Shown in pieces: positions 51,289-59,322 of a stretch of 64,000 nt of DNA (the stretch's first letter is position 1; each line of letters starts with the position of its first letter). Source of the stretch: Thermodesulfobacteriota bacterium. GTDB lineage: Bacteria; Desulfobacterota; WTBG01; CAIYCZ01; CAIRTM01. The DNA is taken from assembly GCA_028278025.1 (NCBI GenBank), contig JANQFE010000045.1:36446-100445 (forward strand), read 5' to 3'. A program made the position numbers and the translations under genes. The notes beneath the pieces were generated by a model, which saw only the letters and a program-made list of their open reading frames with translations, made no database searches and was not told the origin of the DNA.

Positions 51289-51954
51289 TTACAAGTATGA
51301 AAAGAAGGCGCGTTTGATAAAATCAAAATTCTTTTTAATTTCTTCTTTGCCCTCTACCAGTTCATTGTGCCCCGGCAGCAGGTAAGCGGGCTCCAGGGCC
51401 GAGATTTTTTCAATGCTCTGTTTGAGTATCGGTCCGCTGCCGCCCGGAAAGTCGGTTCGGCCTATACTGCCGCTGAATACTACATCACCTGAAATCAGGG
51501 TCTCCTTTGCGGGCCAATACAGGCACACTGACCCTGGAGAATGTCCCGGTGTAAGCACAACCTTGAGCGATATACCGTTTTCCTGCAGATCACCCTCGTT
51601 GCAGAAAAAATCTACCCTGTACCGAGGATCGGTGAGGCCGAACATACTGAAAAATTCTTTGCCGATTTTCTCCAGAAATTTCTCCTCTTCCTCGTGCATG
51701 GTCATCTTTACATCTGTATCAATAAAATATGCATTACCATCGAGGTGGTCAGGATGTGAATGGGTATTAATGATAAGGCTGATCTCATCAGGGTTCAGGC
51801 CGTCCTGTTTCATTGCATCGAGTATGTTAGGTACGTATTTATTTAATCCAGGATCAATAAGAATGAGCCCCTCGCCTTGCAGGACATAGGTATTACAGTT
51901 GTTTTCCATCATGTTGGTCCATGGATATGCATATACGCCGTCGGTAACTTTCAT
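51289..51954 (-). CDS. MBL-fold metallo-hydrolase (glyoxalase II-like)
   Basis: A 221-residue protein. The metal motif is THSHPDH at about residue 64, followed by a His in LTPGHSPGSVCLYWP (about 137), Asp in LISGDVVF (about 156) and His in YLLPGHNELV. All expected ligands of a binuclear Zn or Fe site are present. No signal peptide, so cytoplasmic. Such proteins hydrolyse thioesters such as S-lactoylglutathione or act on related substrates; the exact one cannot be read from the sequence. Monocistronic, between the tRNA and lon. Confidence 0.88.
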   Translation of the reverse strand: MKVTDGVYAYPWTNMMENNCNTYVLQGEGLILIDPGLNKYVPNILDAMKQDGLNPDEISLIINTHSHPDHLDGNAYFIDTDVKMTMHEEEEKFLEKIGKEFFSMFGLTDPRYRVDFFCNEGDLQENGISLKVVLTPGHSPGSVCLYWPAKETLISGDVVFSGSIGRTDFPGGSGPILKQSIEKISALEPAYLLPGHNELVEGKEEIKKNFDFIKRAFFSYL

Positions 51955-52129
51955 TAATGATCTCCTGTTATTCAGAATAGTATAGTTTTGGCCGTGAATG
52001 TAATGGTTTAATCTACCTTATTACTTTAAAAAGTTCAAGGTGGAATTCCCTCCATGCCGCGCAGCAATTGATTTCTTTAGCTGCCGCCCTGACAGGCTAA
52101 TGTATTGTAATCCTGAAAAAAACTACCAC

Positions 52130-52156
52130 TTGACCGTGTTATCAAAATAGTATACT
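52130..52156 (+). promoter_or_regulatory. Probable promoter of lon
   Basis: TTGACC (52130-52135) and TATACT (52151-52156) with a 15-bp spacer (TACTAA at 17 bp is an alternative -10), about 60 bp upstream of the lon start. No sigma-32 consensus was found. Confidence 0.4.
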
Positions 52157-52217
52157 AATTAGATGGATGAAAAAGAAGTAAAGCACTAAAATTCTAAATG
52201 GAAGGTGTAAGCAATCT

Positions 52218-54632
52218 ATGGTTTTTCAAATTGAAAAAGAAAATGTTGAGGTTCCCAGTACGTTGCCGTTGCTGCCTGTAAGGGATATTGTTGTTTTTTC
52301 GTATATGTTTTTACCGTTATTTGTCGGACGTGAATCTTCAATACAAGCTGTTGAAGATGCCATGGAAAAGGAGCGTCTGATCCTGCTGGCCACGCAAAAA
52401 GACCCTGCCAATGATAACCCGGACCCTAACGATATATATTCTGTCGGGACTGTGGCAATGATAATGAAAAAACTCAAATTGCCTGATAACAGGATTAAAA
52501 TCCTTGTGCAGGGTTTAACAAAAGCCAAGATAAAAAAATACATAACGACTGCTCCCATGTTTTCCGTTGAAATAGAGCAGGTTAGGGAAGAAATGTCGTC
52601 TGAGCTTCCCGTTGAGGTTGAAGCCCTTGTACGTAATGTCAAAGAACAGTGCGAAAAAATCCTCTCATTAAAGGGGCTGGTCTCACCAGAGGTCATGGAG
52701 GTGCTTGAGAATGTGAACGAGCCCGGCAGGCTTGCCGACCTGGTTGCGTCAAACCTCAAGCTGGCAATTGAGGAATCTCAAAAAATCCTTGAGATTATCG
52801 ATCCGATTGAACGTCTCGGGAAAGTGCATGAGCATCTATCCAAAGAACTCGAGCTCTCAACAATGCAGGCCAAAATACAGTCACAGGCTAAGGAAGAAAT
52901 GTCAAAGACCCAGAGAGAGTACTTTCTGCGCGAACAGCTTAGGGCCATAAAATCAGAACTTGGAGACATTGATGAGAAGGCCCAGGAAGTTAATGAGTTC
53001 TCTGAAAAAATCAAAAAGGCCAAAATGCCGGCCGATGCAGAGCAGGAAGCTCGCAAGCAGCTGGGCCGGCTGGAGCAGATGCACCCGGATTCTGCCGAAG
53101 CATCCATTGTCCGTACATACCTCGACTGGATGGTGGATGTTCCCTGGAGCAAATCAACCAAGGACAATCTTGACATCAAGCGGGCCGAAAAGATTCTTGA
53201 TGAAGATCACTATGATCTTGAAAAAATCAAAGAAAGAATCCTGGAATATCTATCGGTGCGCAAGCTCAAAAAAAAGATGAAGGGCCCCATACTCTGTTTT
53301 GCAGGCCCTCCGGGTGTCGGCAAAACATCACTAGGGAAATCCATTGCAAGAGCACTTGGCAGAAAGTTTGTAAGAATTTCGCTTGGCGGAATACGTGATG
53401 AGGCTGAAATACGCGGTCATCGCCGCACCTACATCGGTGCGCTGCCGGGCCGTATAATTCAGGGGCTTAAGCAGGCCGGAACCAACAACCCGGTATTTAT
53501 GATGGATGAAATCGATAAAGTCGGCGCTGATTTCAGAGGTGATCCTTCGGCAGCCCTCCTGGAGGTGCTGGACCCTGAACAGAATTTTGCCTTCAGCGAT
53601 CATTATTTAAATATTACCTTTGATCTTTCCAATGTTATGTTTATAACCACCGCCAATATGGTCGAGCCCATAATGTCTGCACTGAAAGACCGTATGGAAA
53701 TTATTGAGCTCTCCGGCTACACAGATGAGGAAAAGCTCAAAATTGCCCGGCAGTTCTTAATACCGCGCCAGCTTGGCGAAAACGGTATTTCAGAACAATA
53801 TATAAAACTTTCAGATGAAGCAATCCTTGCGATCATAAACCAATATACCGCCGAGGCCGGGCTGCGCAATCTCGAGCGTGAAATCGGCACTGTGTGCAGA
53901 AAAGTCGCCCGCAGTGTCGCCGAAGGCAAACGGGTACAGCAGAAAATAACACGCAATAACATTCACAAGTATCTGGGCACACCCAAACGGCTCCTGGAAG
54001 AAGAACGCGAAAAGCATGAGGTCGGCATCGCAACAGGCCTTGCTTGGACCCAGGTAGGCGGTGAGATATTGTACATAGAAGCAACCCTTATGAAGGGCAA
54101 AGGCAATCTGGTACTTACCGGTTCCCTTGGAGATATTATGAAGGAATCGGCCCAGGCTGCTCTTTCCTATGTACGCTCCAGAGCAAAAGAGCTCGGCATA
54201 AACTATTCTATATTTGAAAAAAACGATATCCATGTCCATGTGCCTGCCGGCGCAATACCAAAGGACGGTCCGTCGGCCGGTATAACCATGGCCACCGCAC
54301 TGGTCTCGTCTCTTACCAAAGTACCGGTAAGCAAGGATATTGCTATGACTGGTGAAATAACCCTGCGTGGAAGAGTGCTTACCATCGGCGGACTGAAGGA
54401 AAAGTCACTGGCTGCCCTGCGCAATAATATTACGAAAATTATCGTGCCTGAACGCAACAAAAAAGATCTGGATGAAATCCCGGAAACAATCAAGAAAAAA
54501 ATTGACTACATTTTCGTCAAACATATAGACGATGTCATTAATGTTGCCCTTGTAAAAGATCCCCGAAAAACTGTCGACAAACCAACAAAGTCAACTGTGG
54601 CAATGAAACGTGCAGCTAAGAAAGGTCGGTGA
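52218..54632 (+). CDS. lon: ATP-dependent Lon protease
   Basis: An 804-residue protein, the normal length. N-terminal LON substrate-binding domain (LPLLPVRDIVVFSYMFLPLFVGR), AAA+ domain with Walker A GPPGVGKTS (about residue 363) and Walker B FMMDEIDKVG, and a C-terminal protease domain with catalytic Ser in KDGPSAG (about 685) and Lys about 40 residues later (GLKEKSLAA). It degrades misfolded and regulatory proteins in the cytoplasm. The ribosome-binding site is GGAAGG. Its end overlaps thiL by 23 bp. Confidence 0.97.
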   Translation: MVFQIEKENVEVPSTLPLLPVRDIVVFSYMFLPLFVGRESSIQAVEDAMEKERLILLATQKDPANDNPDPNDIYSVGTVAMIMKKLKLPDNRIKILVQGLTKAKIKKYITTAPMFSVEIEQVREEMSSELPVEVEALVRNVKEQCEKILSLKGLVSPEVMEVLENVNEPGRLADLVASNLKLAIEESQKILEIIDPIERLGKVHEHLSKELELSTMQAKIQSQAKEEMSKTQREYFLREQLRAIKSELGDIDEKAQEVNEFSEKIKKAKMPADAEQEARKQLGRLEQMHPDSAEASIVRTYLDWMVDVPWSKSTKDNLDIKRAEKILDEDHYDLEKIKERILEYLSVRKLKKKMKGPILCFAGPPGVGKTSLGKSIARALGRKFVRISLGGIRDEAEIRGHRRTYIGALPGRIIQGLKQAGTNNPVFMMDEIDKVGADFRGDPSAALLEVLDPEQNFAFSDHYLNITFDLSNVMFITTANMVEPIMSALKDRMEIIELSGYTDEEKLKIARQFLIPRQLGENGISEQYIKLSDEAILAIINQYTAEAGLRNLEREIGTVCRKVARSVAEGKRVQQKITRNNIHKYLGTPKRLLEEEREKHEVGIATGLAWTQVGGEILYIEATLMKGKGNLVLTGSLGDIMKESAQAALSYVRSRAKELGINYSIFEKNDIHVHVPAGAIPKDGPSAGITMATALVSSLTKVPVSKDIAMTGEITLRGRVLTIGGLKEKSLAALRNNITKIIVPERNKKDLDEIPETIKKKIDYIFVKHIDDVINVALVKDPRKTVDKPTKSTVAMKRAAKKGR

Positions 54633-55605
54633 GTTTAAGCTCATCGACATAATTGCAAAGCAAGCCGGTCCCCCCCCCTCCTCTGTCATTAAAGGTATCG
54701 GAGATGATGCTGCCGTAATCAAAACCGGCCTGAAAGATTTCCTGATTGTCACTACGGATCTACTGCAGGAAGGGCGCCATTTCAACTGCCGGTATACAAC
54801 ACCTTACCTTCTGGGAAAAAAATGCCTCGCGGTTAACCTGAGTGATATTGCTGCCATGGGTGCTAAACCATTATACTACACCGTATCCATTGCTGCGCCG
54901 CCAAACACTCCGTGCAGCTATATCACGGCACTCTATAGAGGCATGCACCGCCAGGCACGGCAGTTCAGCACATACCTTCTGGGCGGTGACACTTCCTCTT
55001 CCCGCACCGGCATATCCCTTTCCATTACCCTCATAGGCAATGCACCAAAAGAGCATATTGTGTACCGGCATGGTGCCCGTAAGGGAGACCTTATCTACGT
55101 CACCGGTTTTCTGGGCGATGCAGCCCTGGGGCTGACCATGCTGAATACATTCCCTGATATTTCCGGCAGGCATCCCTTAATTAAAAAGCACCTTGATCCT
55201 ATGCCCCGGATAGCAGAAGGGACGACTATCTCACGTGCGCACATAGCAAACAGCATGATCGATATAAGTGACGGGCTGGTTGCCGACCTGCACCATATAC
55301 TGAAACAAAGCGGGGTTGGCGCACAAATCAGTCTTGCAGCCCTTCCTCTTTCAGGAAGCTACAGGAAAAATTGCAGCCGCCTGTCAAAAGACTTTTGGGC
55401 TCCTGCGCTGGGCGGTGGCGAAGATTATGAGCTGTTATTCACCGTACCGCCTGCCAGCAGGACCGCATGTGAAAAGCTCGCTGCAAAACTGAAGGTTCCC
55501 GTTACCTGCATCGGACGGATTACCGGCAAGCCGCATGAGCTGGTGATCCTGGATAAAGAGGGCAAAAAATTTTCTGTTAAGCGGGAAGGATTCACGCACT
55601 TTTAG
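54610..55605 (+). CDS. thiL: Thiamine-monophosphate kinase
   Basis: 331 residues from GTG 54610, overlapping lon by 23 bp; there is no better start because GEFKLIDII is the conserved beginning. Characteristic motifs: IGDDAAVI (about 30), VNLSDIAAMGAKPLYY (about 77), GGDTSSS (about 125), DISDGLVADL and GGGEDYELLFTVP. It phosphorylates thiamine monophosphate to thiamine pyrophosphate. Translation is probably coupled to lon. Confidence 0.95.
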   Translation: MQLRKVGEFKLIDIIAKQAGPPPSSVIKGIGDDAAVIKTGLKDFLIVTTDLLQEGRHFNCRYTTPYLLGKKCLAVNLSDIAAMGAKPLYYTVSIAAPPNTPCSYITALYRGMHRQARQFSTYLLGGDTSSSRTGISLSITLIGNAPKEHIVYRHGARKGDLIYVTGFLGDAALGLTMLNTFPDISGRHPLIKKHLDPMPRIAEGTTISRAHIANSMIDISDGLVADLHHILKQSGVGAQISLAALPLSGSYRKNCSRLSKDFWAPALGGGEDYELLFTVPPASRTACEKLAAKLKVPVTCIGRITGKPHELVILDKEGKKFSVKREGFTHF

Positions 55606-55673
55606 TTTTTCCCTAGAGATTATTTTAATCATCACCGCAGAAACGTAATTGTTATATTAGAGGAACAATTCAC

Positions 55674-56420
55674 ATGAATGAAAAAGACTTAAAAAAAATT
55701 CTGCAGGGAGTAGAAAAAGGCTCAGTATCAATTGACGCTGCCCTCGAGAACCTTAAAACATTGCCGTTTGAGGATATCGGCTTTGCTACTGTGGACCACC
55801 ATCGCTCTATACGGAAAGGTTTCCCCGAAGTTATCTGGGGCAAAGGCAAAACAACCGAACAGCTTATCGGTATCATCCAGAATATGCTGAAAAAAAAATA
55901 CCCGATACTTGCTACCCGGGTTGATGCAGACAAGGCAAAAAAAATAAAAAAGAATTTTCCAAAGGCAAAATACCATAAAGCTTCCGGGGCCCTGACCATT
56001 ATCAGTTCAAAAATTGAAAAAGCAGGACGCGGAACTATCCTGGTAATATCCGCCGGGACATCCGATATTCCTGTAGCGGAGGAGGCCGTCATTACCGCTG
56101 AAATAATGGGCAATACGGTTGAACATATATACGATGTCGGCGTTGCCGGCATTCACCGTCTGATGAACCGGAAAGAAACCATCAGAGCTGCCAATGTAAT
56201 CGTGGTAGTTGCCGGCATGGAAGGCGCTCTGCCAAGTGTAGTGGGAGGGCTGGTTGACCGGCCGGTAATTGCCGTACCTACCAGTACCGGCTACGGTGCC
56301 AGCTTTGGCGGCATAGCTGCACTTCTCGGCATGCTGAATTCATGCTCTGCCGGAGTGTCGGTTGTCAATATCGATAACGGATTCGGGGCAGGCTATATGG
56401 CCAGTCTCATTAATGTGTAG
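55674..56420 (+). CDS. larB: LarB-family protein (PurE-related carboxylase of nickel-pincer cofactor)
   Basis: A 248-residue protein. The N-terminal part ([26 protein letters not shown] type; here [11 protein letters not shown]) and the C-terminal PurE-like domain ([59 protein letters not shown]) define LarB. LarB carboxylates and hydrolyses nicotinic acid adenine dinucleotide in synthesis of the nickel-pincer nucleotide. LarA, LarC and LarE are not in the window. It follows thiL by 68 bp, probably in the same operon. Confidence 0.92.
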   Translation: MNEKDLKKILQGVEKGSVSIDAALENLKTLPFEDIGFATVDHHRSIRKGFPEVIWGKGKTTEQLIGIIQNMLKKKYPILATRVDADKAKKIKKNFPKAKYHKASGALTIISSKIEKAGRGTILVISAGTSDIPVAEEAVITAEIMGNTVEHIYDVGVAGIHRLMNRKETIRAANVIVVVAGMEGALPSVVGGLVDRPVIAVPTSTGYGASFGGIAALLGMLNSCSAGVSVVNIDNGFGAGYMASLINV

Positions 56421-56498
56421 CAACTGGACTGATCAGTTTATAGGAAAATAGGAACTGTTCTATTTTTTCTCTCAAAAGTCAGGACATGCTGCCTGCAA

Positions 56499-56750
56499 TT
56501 ATATGCGGGACGCACTCACCAACACATCTATATACGCTCTCCGCTTATGGCGCTTGATCTTTTGCTCCCGTTTTACTGCTGAGGATCTGTCGGGATGCTC
56601 TTCAGTATAAACCAGTTCCCACGGCCGCTTGATCTTCGTGTATTTGGTTCGACTCTGGTTGTGGCGCTTGAGTCTCGCATCAATATCCTGTGTGGAGCCA
56701 ATGTAATAGCCATCGTCTTTTTTGCTTTTTAGAATATATACGTAATACAT
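56499..56750 (-). CDS. GIY-YIG family protein (UPF0213/YhbQ-like)
   Basis: 83 residues from ATG 56750 (MYYVYILKSKKDDGYYIGST), chosen because GGAGGG is five bases upstream; the GTG at 56768 lies before that site. It carries the GIY-YIG core (YVYIL...YYIGST...R...HN) and the C-terminal KREQKIK patch. It is a single-domain nuclease-like protein of unknown physiological role, often in mobile or repeat-rich regions. Confidence 0.88.
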   Translation of the reverse strand: MYYVYILKSKKDDGYYIGSTQDIDARLKRHNQSRTKYTKIKRPWELVYTEEHPDRSSAVKREQKIKRHKRRAYIDVLVSASRI

Positions 56751-56778
56751 TTTCCCTCCTTTTTTCACTATAAAATAA

Positions 56779-56800
56779 GGGCTTAGATTTCTCTAAGCCC
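56779..56800. terminator. Hairpin near GIY-YIG gene
   Basis: GGGCTTAGA and TCTAAGCCC pair around a short TTTC loop. It is upstream of the GIY-YIG gene on its strand, so it probably terminates transcripts coming from the right or belongs to a decayed element. Confidence 0.45.
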
Positions 56801-56845
56801 AAAGCGGTGGCGGGGATCCGCCTGCGTTATAAAACTTCGGCGAAC

Positions 56846-56888
56846 AGGCAGACGAGACTCGAACTCACGACCTCCGGCGTGAAAGGCT
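56846..56888 (-). repeat. tRNA-like 3' fragment, possible tRNA-Glu remnant
   Basis: On the minus strand the order CTTTCACGCCGG, AGGTCG, TGAGTTCGAGTCTC, then GTCTGCC is that of the anticodon loop, variable loop, T-arm and acceptor of a tRNA-Glu(TTC). The 5' half and a CCA end are absent. Probably an old attachment site. The rest of 56889-57181 shows no gene; a GGACACC-type repeat lies at 56997-57023. Confidence 0.45.
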
Positions 56889-56996
56889 ATGTACTCAGCC
56901 TTTCAGCACCCTGTTTTTTCTTTAACTATTTGAAATAGCTTTTTAGCTCTATGCACCCAGTATAATCCTATGCACTCCTGTTACCCTGGTTCCCGC

Positions 56997-57023
56997 AAAA
57001 AGGACACCCCACTGGACACCCTC
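56997..57023. repeat. AAAAGGACACCCC..TGGACACC repeat, left copy
   Basis: This short repeat recurs at 62564-62588 as AAAAAAAGGACCCCCTGGGACACC. The two copies are in the same orientation and bracket the metal-efflux genes. They resemble repeats that accompany REP-type transposases. Confidence 0.4.
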
Positions 57024-57181
57024 CTTGAAAATAAAACAACTCATTTAATGCAATCCAGTGATTTTAGTTTTTGCGAGGGACAGTGATTTGACAAAAAACG
57101 TATATCGTGCGATAAATATTTTTACATAAATGATTTCAAACTCATGCAGTTTAAAACAATCTGCTGAGGCAGCATTGAAAA

Positions 57182-57604
57182 ATGAAAAAGAGCAAACTGG
57201 AATCGAAAATAATTAATTACACGATTCTGTCCGGCCTCATATTTTTACAAATTGTGGCTCCGGCCTTCGGTTTTGCTTGTAACGATTTTATCTCCGGGGC
57301 ACCAAAGAGCAATCAGAACTACATAATTGCTGAGAATTCTAGTGAGAAATCTTGTTGTGCCGAACTGGAATTACCCGCTCACGGACCTGCTCCACAAGAA
57401 AATGAAAAACATTCATCCACAACACCTTGTGGTGCTGAAAATTGCGATACATGCTTATTCTTTTGTTGTAATAGTACGGCTTTTATGTTGACATCACAAC
57501 TATCAAAAGCACATTGCTCGTTCACATCCTCCATTGTTGGTTTAGCTTCAGTTTTTTACCTCTCTCCCTACCTTCACGGTATCTATCGACCTCCTCGATC
57601 CTGA
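57182..57604 (+). CDS. Small exported Cys-rich protein upstream of metal efflux genes
   Basis: A 140-residue protein with signal peptide (about residues 1-32, ending GFAC). Nine cysteines, including SCCAELELP, PCGAENCDTC and FFCCNST, and several His. Unknown family. The position, 180 bp before an RND adaptor, and its Cys pairs suggest a metal-binding accessory. A C-terminal hydrophobic patch (SIVGLASVFYLSPYL) could be a membrane segment. Confidence 0.6.
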   Translation: MKKSKLESKIINYTILSGLIFLQIVAPAFGFACNDFISGAPKSNQNYIIAENSSEKSCCAELELPAHGPAPQENEKHSSTTPCGAENCDTCLFFCCNSTAFMLTSQLSKAHCSFTSSIVGLASVFYLSPYLHGIYRPPRS

Positions 57605-57784
57605 GTAGTTATTTCACAATTACAATAAATGTTTTGCTGAAAGGTCGGAGTGCTTTCAGCCTTAATGCTATTGTGAGAAAATGCTATGGTTCGAACATCT
57701 CAACTGTATTTTTGTGTAATTTTTTTATGCCTTTATGCAGGGTATGCAAAATACCATTAATCACGTGCTAGGAGATATCTAAGC

Positions 57785-59305
57785 ATGACAAAAAATATTG
57801 TAATTGCTGTAAAGCTGATGATAGTCGGGGCTCTCGGTGCTTTGCTGTACATTAACCTCGGTCGTTCGGATGGATCAGCAGCCTCTGATTCCCAGCCGGA
57901 ATTTTGTGTCAGACACCAGATCGATGAAAAGGACTGCCCCTGGTGCGATCCGTCTCTGATTGAAAAAATGGGCATGTGTCCCGGCCACGGTGTGCCTGAA
58001 GCGCTGTGCTCGCAGTGCAATCCGGCTCTGATTCCCGGTTTTAAGGTAGAGGGTGACTGGTGTGCAGGTCATGCTGTGCCTGAATCGCAGTGCATCCTGT
58101 GTAACTCTGAAGACACCGCCGAAGAGCCTGTAACGCCGGTAACCGTCCCCGAGCACTATACATCTGCTGCTGATCTGCCCAGGAGCCGGCGATCCCCTGC
58201 CCCTGACTGTAAAAAGCATGAGCTTCTGGTACAGTTTTCTTCAAAAGAAACGTCAAAAAATGTCGGGCTTGAGTTTGCGCAGGCACGGCAGCGTCAGGTG
58301 TCGCACAGCATTTCCTGCACTGCGGAAGTCGTCTATGACGGCAACCGGTACGCACGGCTTGTCTCACGGGCCGAAGGCGTGGTTTACCAGGTGCTCAAGG
58401 ATCTGGGAGACTCTGTGGCAGCCGGTGATGTTCTTGCTGTCGTGGATTCCGCGGAACTGGGCACAGCAAAGGCCGAATATCTTCAGGCCCGGGCCAGGGT
58501 AAATCTTTGGGAGCGCAATCATAAACGCGAGCAGATCCTGCTTAAAAAAAGGATCTCAACCGAACGTGAGTTGCTTGAAGCTGAAACGCGGCACGCCGAG
58601 AGCAGGATAGCCCGATCAAGTTTGGCCCACCGGTTGAAAAATCTTGGTCTTTCAGAAGCCGACATTGACGATCTCGAAAAAAATCGTGATACATCATCGC
58701 TGCTGGACCTGACAGCCCCATTTGCAGGAATAGTTGTAGAACGAACTGCTGTTGTTGGCGAAGTTACAGGAAAGACAAAGGAACTGTTTACCATTGCCGA
58801 CACAGCGCGGATGTGGGCGATTCTTGATGTGTACGAGGCCGACCTGGGACATGTCCGCACTGGGCAGTCAGTGTTAATTACTGTCGAAGGTAGTATAAGC
58901 GTGCAGCGTGAGGGAATAATCACCTGGATCAGTGCCCACGTTGATCAACGTACCCGAACGCTGAAAGCACGGGTTGAGATTGAAAACCCTGACGGTATGC
59001 TCAAGGCCGGTATGTTTTCCAGGGCACTGATCAACGTCCGGGGCCCGGGGCCTGGGATTGTCGTACCGAAGTCTGCCGTTCAGTGGGAAGGCTGCTGTAA
59101 CGTTGTCTTTGTGAAAAAATCGGATGTGCTTTTTAAGCCACGCAAGGTGCGGATTGGTTTTGATACGGGATCTGAGCTTGTCGTAGAGCAAGGGCTTGCA
59201 GCCGGGGAACAGGTGGTAACCACAGGCAGCTTTCTTTTGAAAACAGAGCTTTTAAAGGGCAGCATCGGAGCAGGCTGCTGCGAAATAGAGCCCGGTAAAA
59301 GTTAA
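57785..59305 (+). CDS. RND efflux periplasmic adaptor (CusB/CzcB-like) with triple Cys/His motif
   Basis: A 506-residue protein with N-terminal membrane anchor/signal (about residues 5-25). Residues 37-105 hold three copies of C-x2-H-x(6)-C-x2-C: CVRHQIDEKDCPWC, CPGHGVPEALCSQC and CAGHAVPESQCILC. From about 150 there is a standard adaptor: barrel-sandwich halves (GVVYQVLKDLGDSVAAGDVLAVV, LTAPFAGIVVERTAVVGEVTG), coiled-coil hairpin (about 245-300) and beta-barrel/MP domains. It works with the pump encoded 17 bp downstream to export a heavy-metal cation from the periplasm. Three Zn-finger-like motifs are unusual and suggest metal capture. Confidence 0.88.
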   Translation: MTKNIVIAVKLMIVGALGALLYINLGRSDGSAASDSQPEFCVRHQIDEKDCPWCDPSLIEKMGMCPGHGVPEALCSQCNPALIPGFKVEGDWCAGHAVPESQCILCNSEDTAEEPVTPVTVPEHYTSAADLPRSRRSPAPDCKKHELLVQFSSKETSKNVGLEFAQARQRQVSHSISCTAEVVYDGNRYARLVSRAEGVVYQVLKDLGDSVAAGDVLAVVDSAELGTAKAEYLQARARVNLWERNHKREQILLKKRISTERELLEAETRHAESRIARSSLAHRLKNLGLSEADIDDLEKNRDTSSLLDLTAPFAGIVVERTAVVGEVTGKTKELFTIADTARMWAILDVYEADLGHVRTGQSVLITVEGSISVQREGIITWISAHVDQRTRTLKARVEIENPDGMLKAGMFSRALINVRGPGPGIVVPKSAVQWEGCCNVVFVKKSDVLFKPRKVRIGFDTGSELVVEQGLAAGEQVVTTGSFLLKTELLKGSIGAGCCEIEPGKS

Positions 59306-59322
59306 GAACGATAAGAGATATC

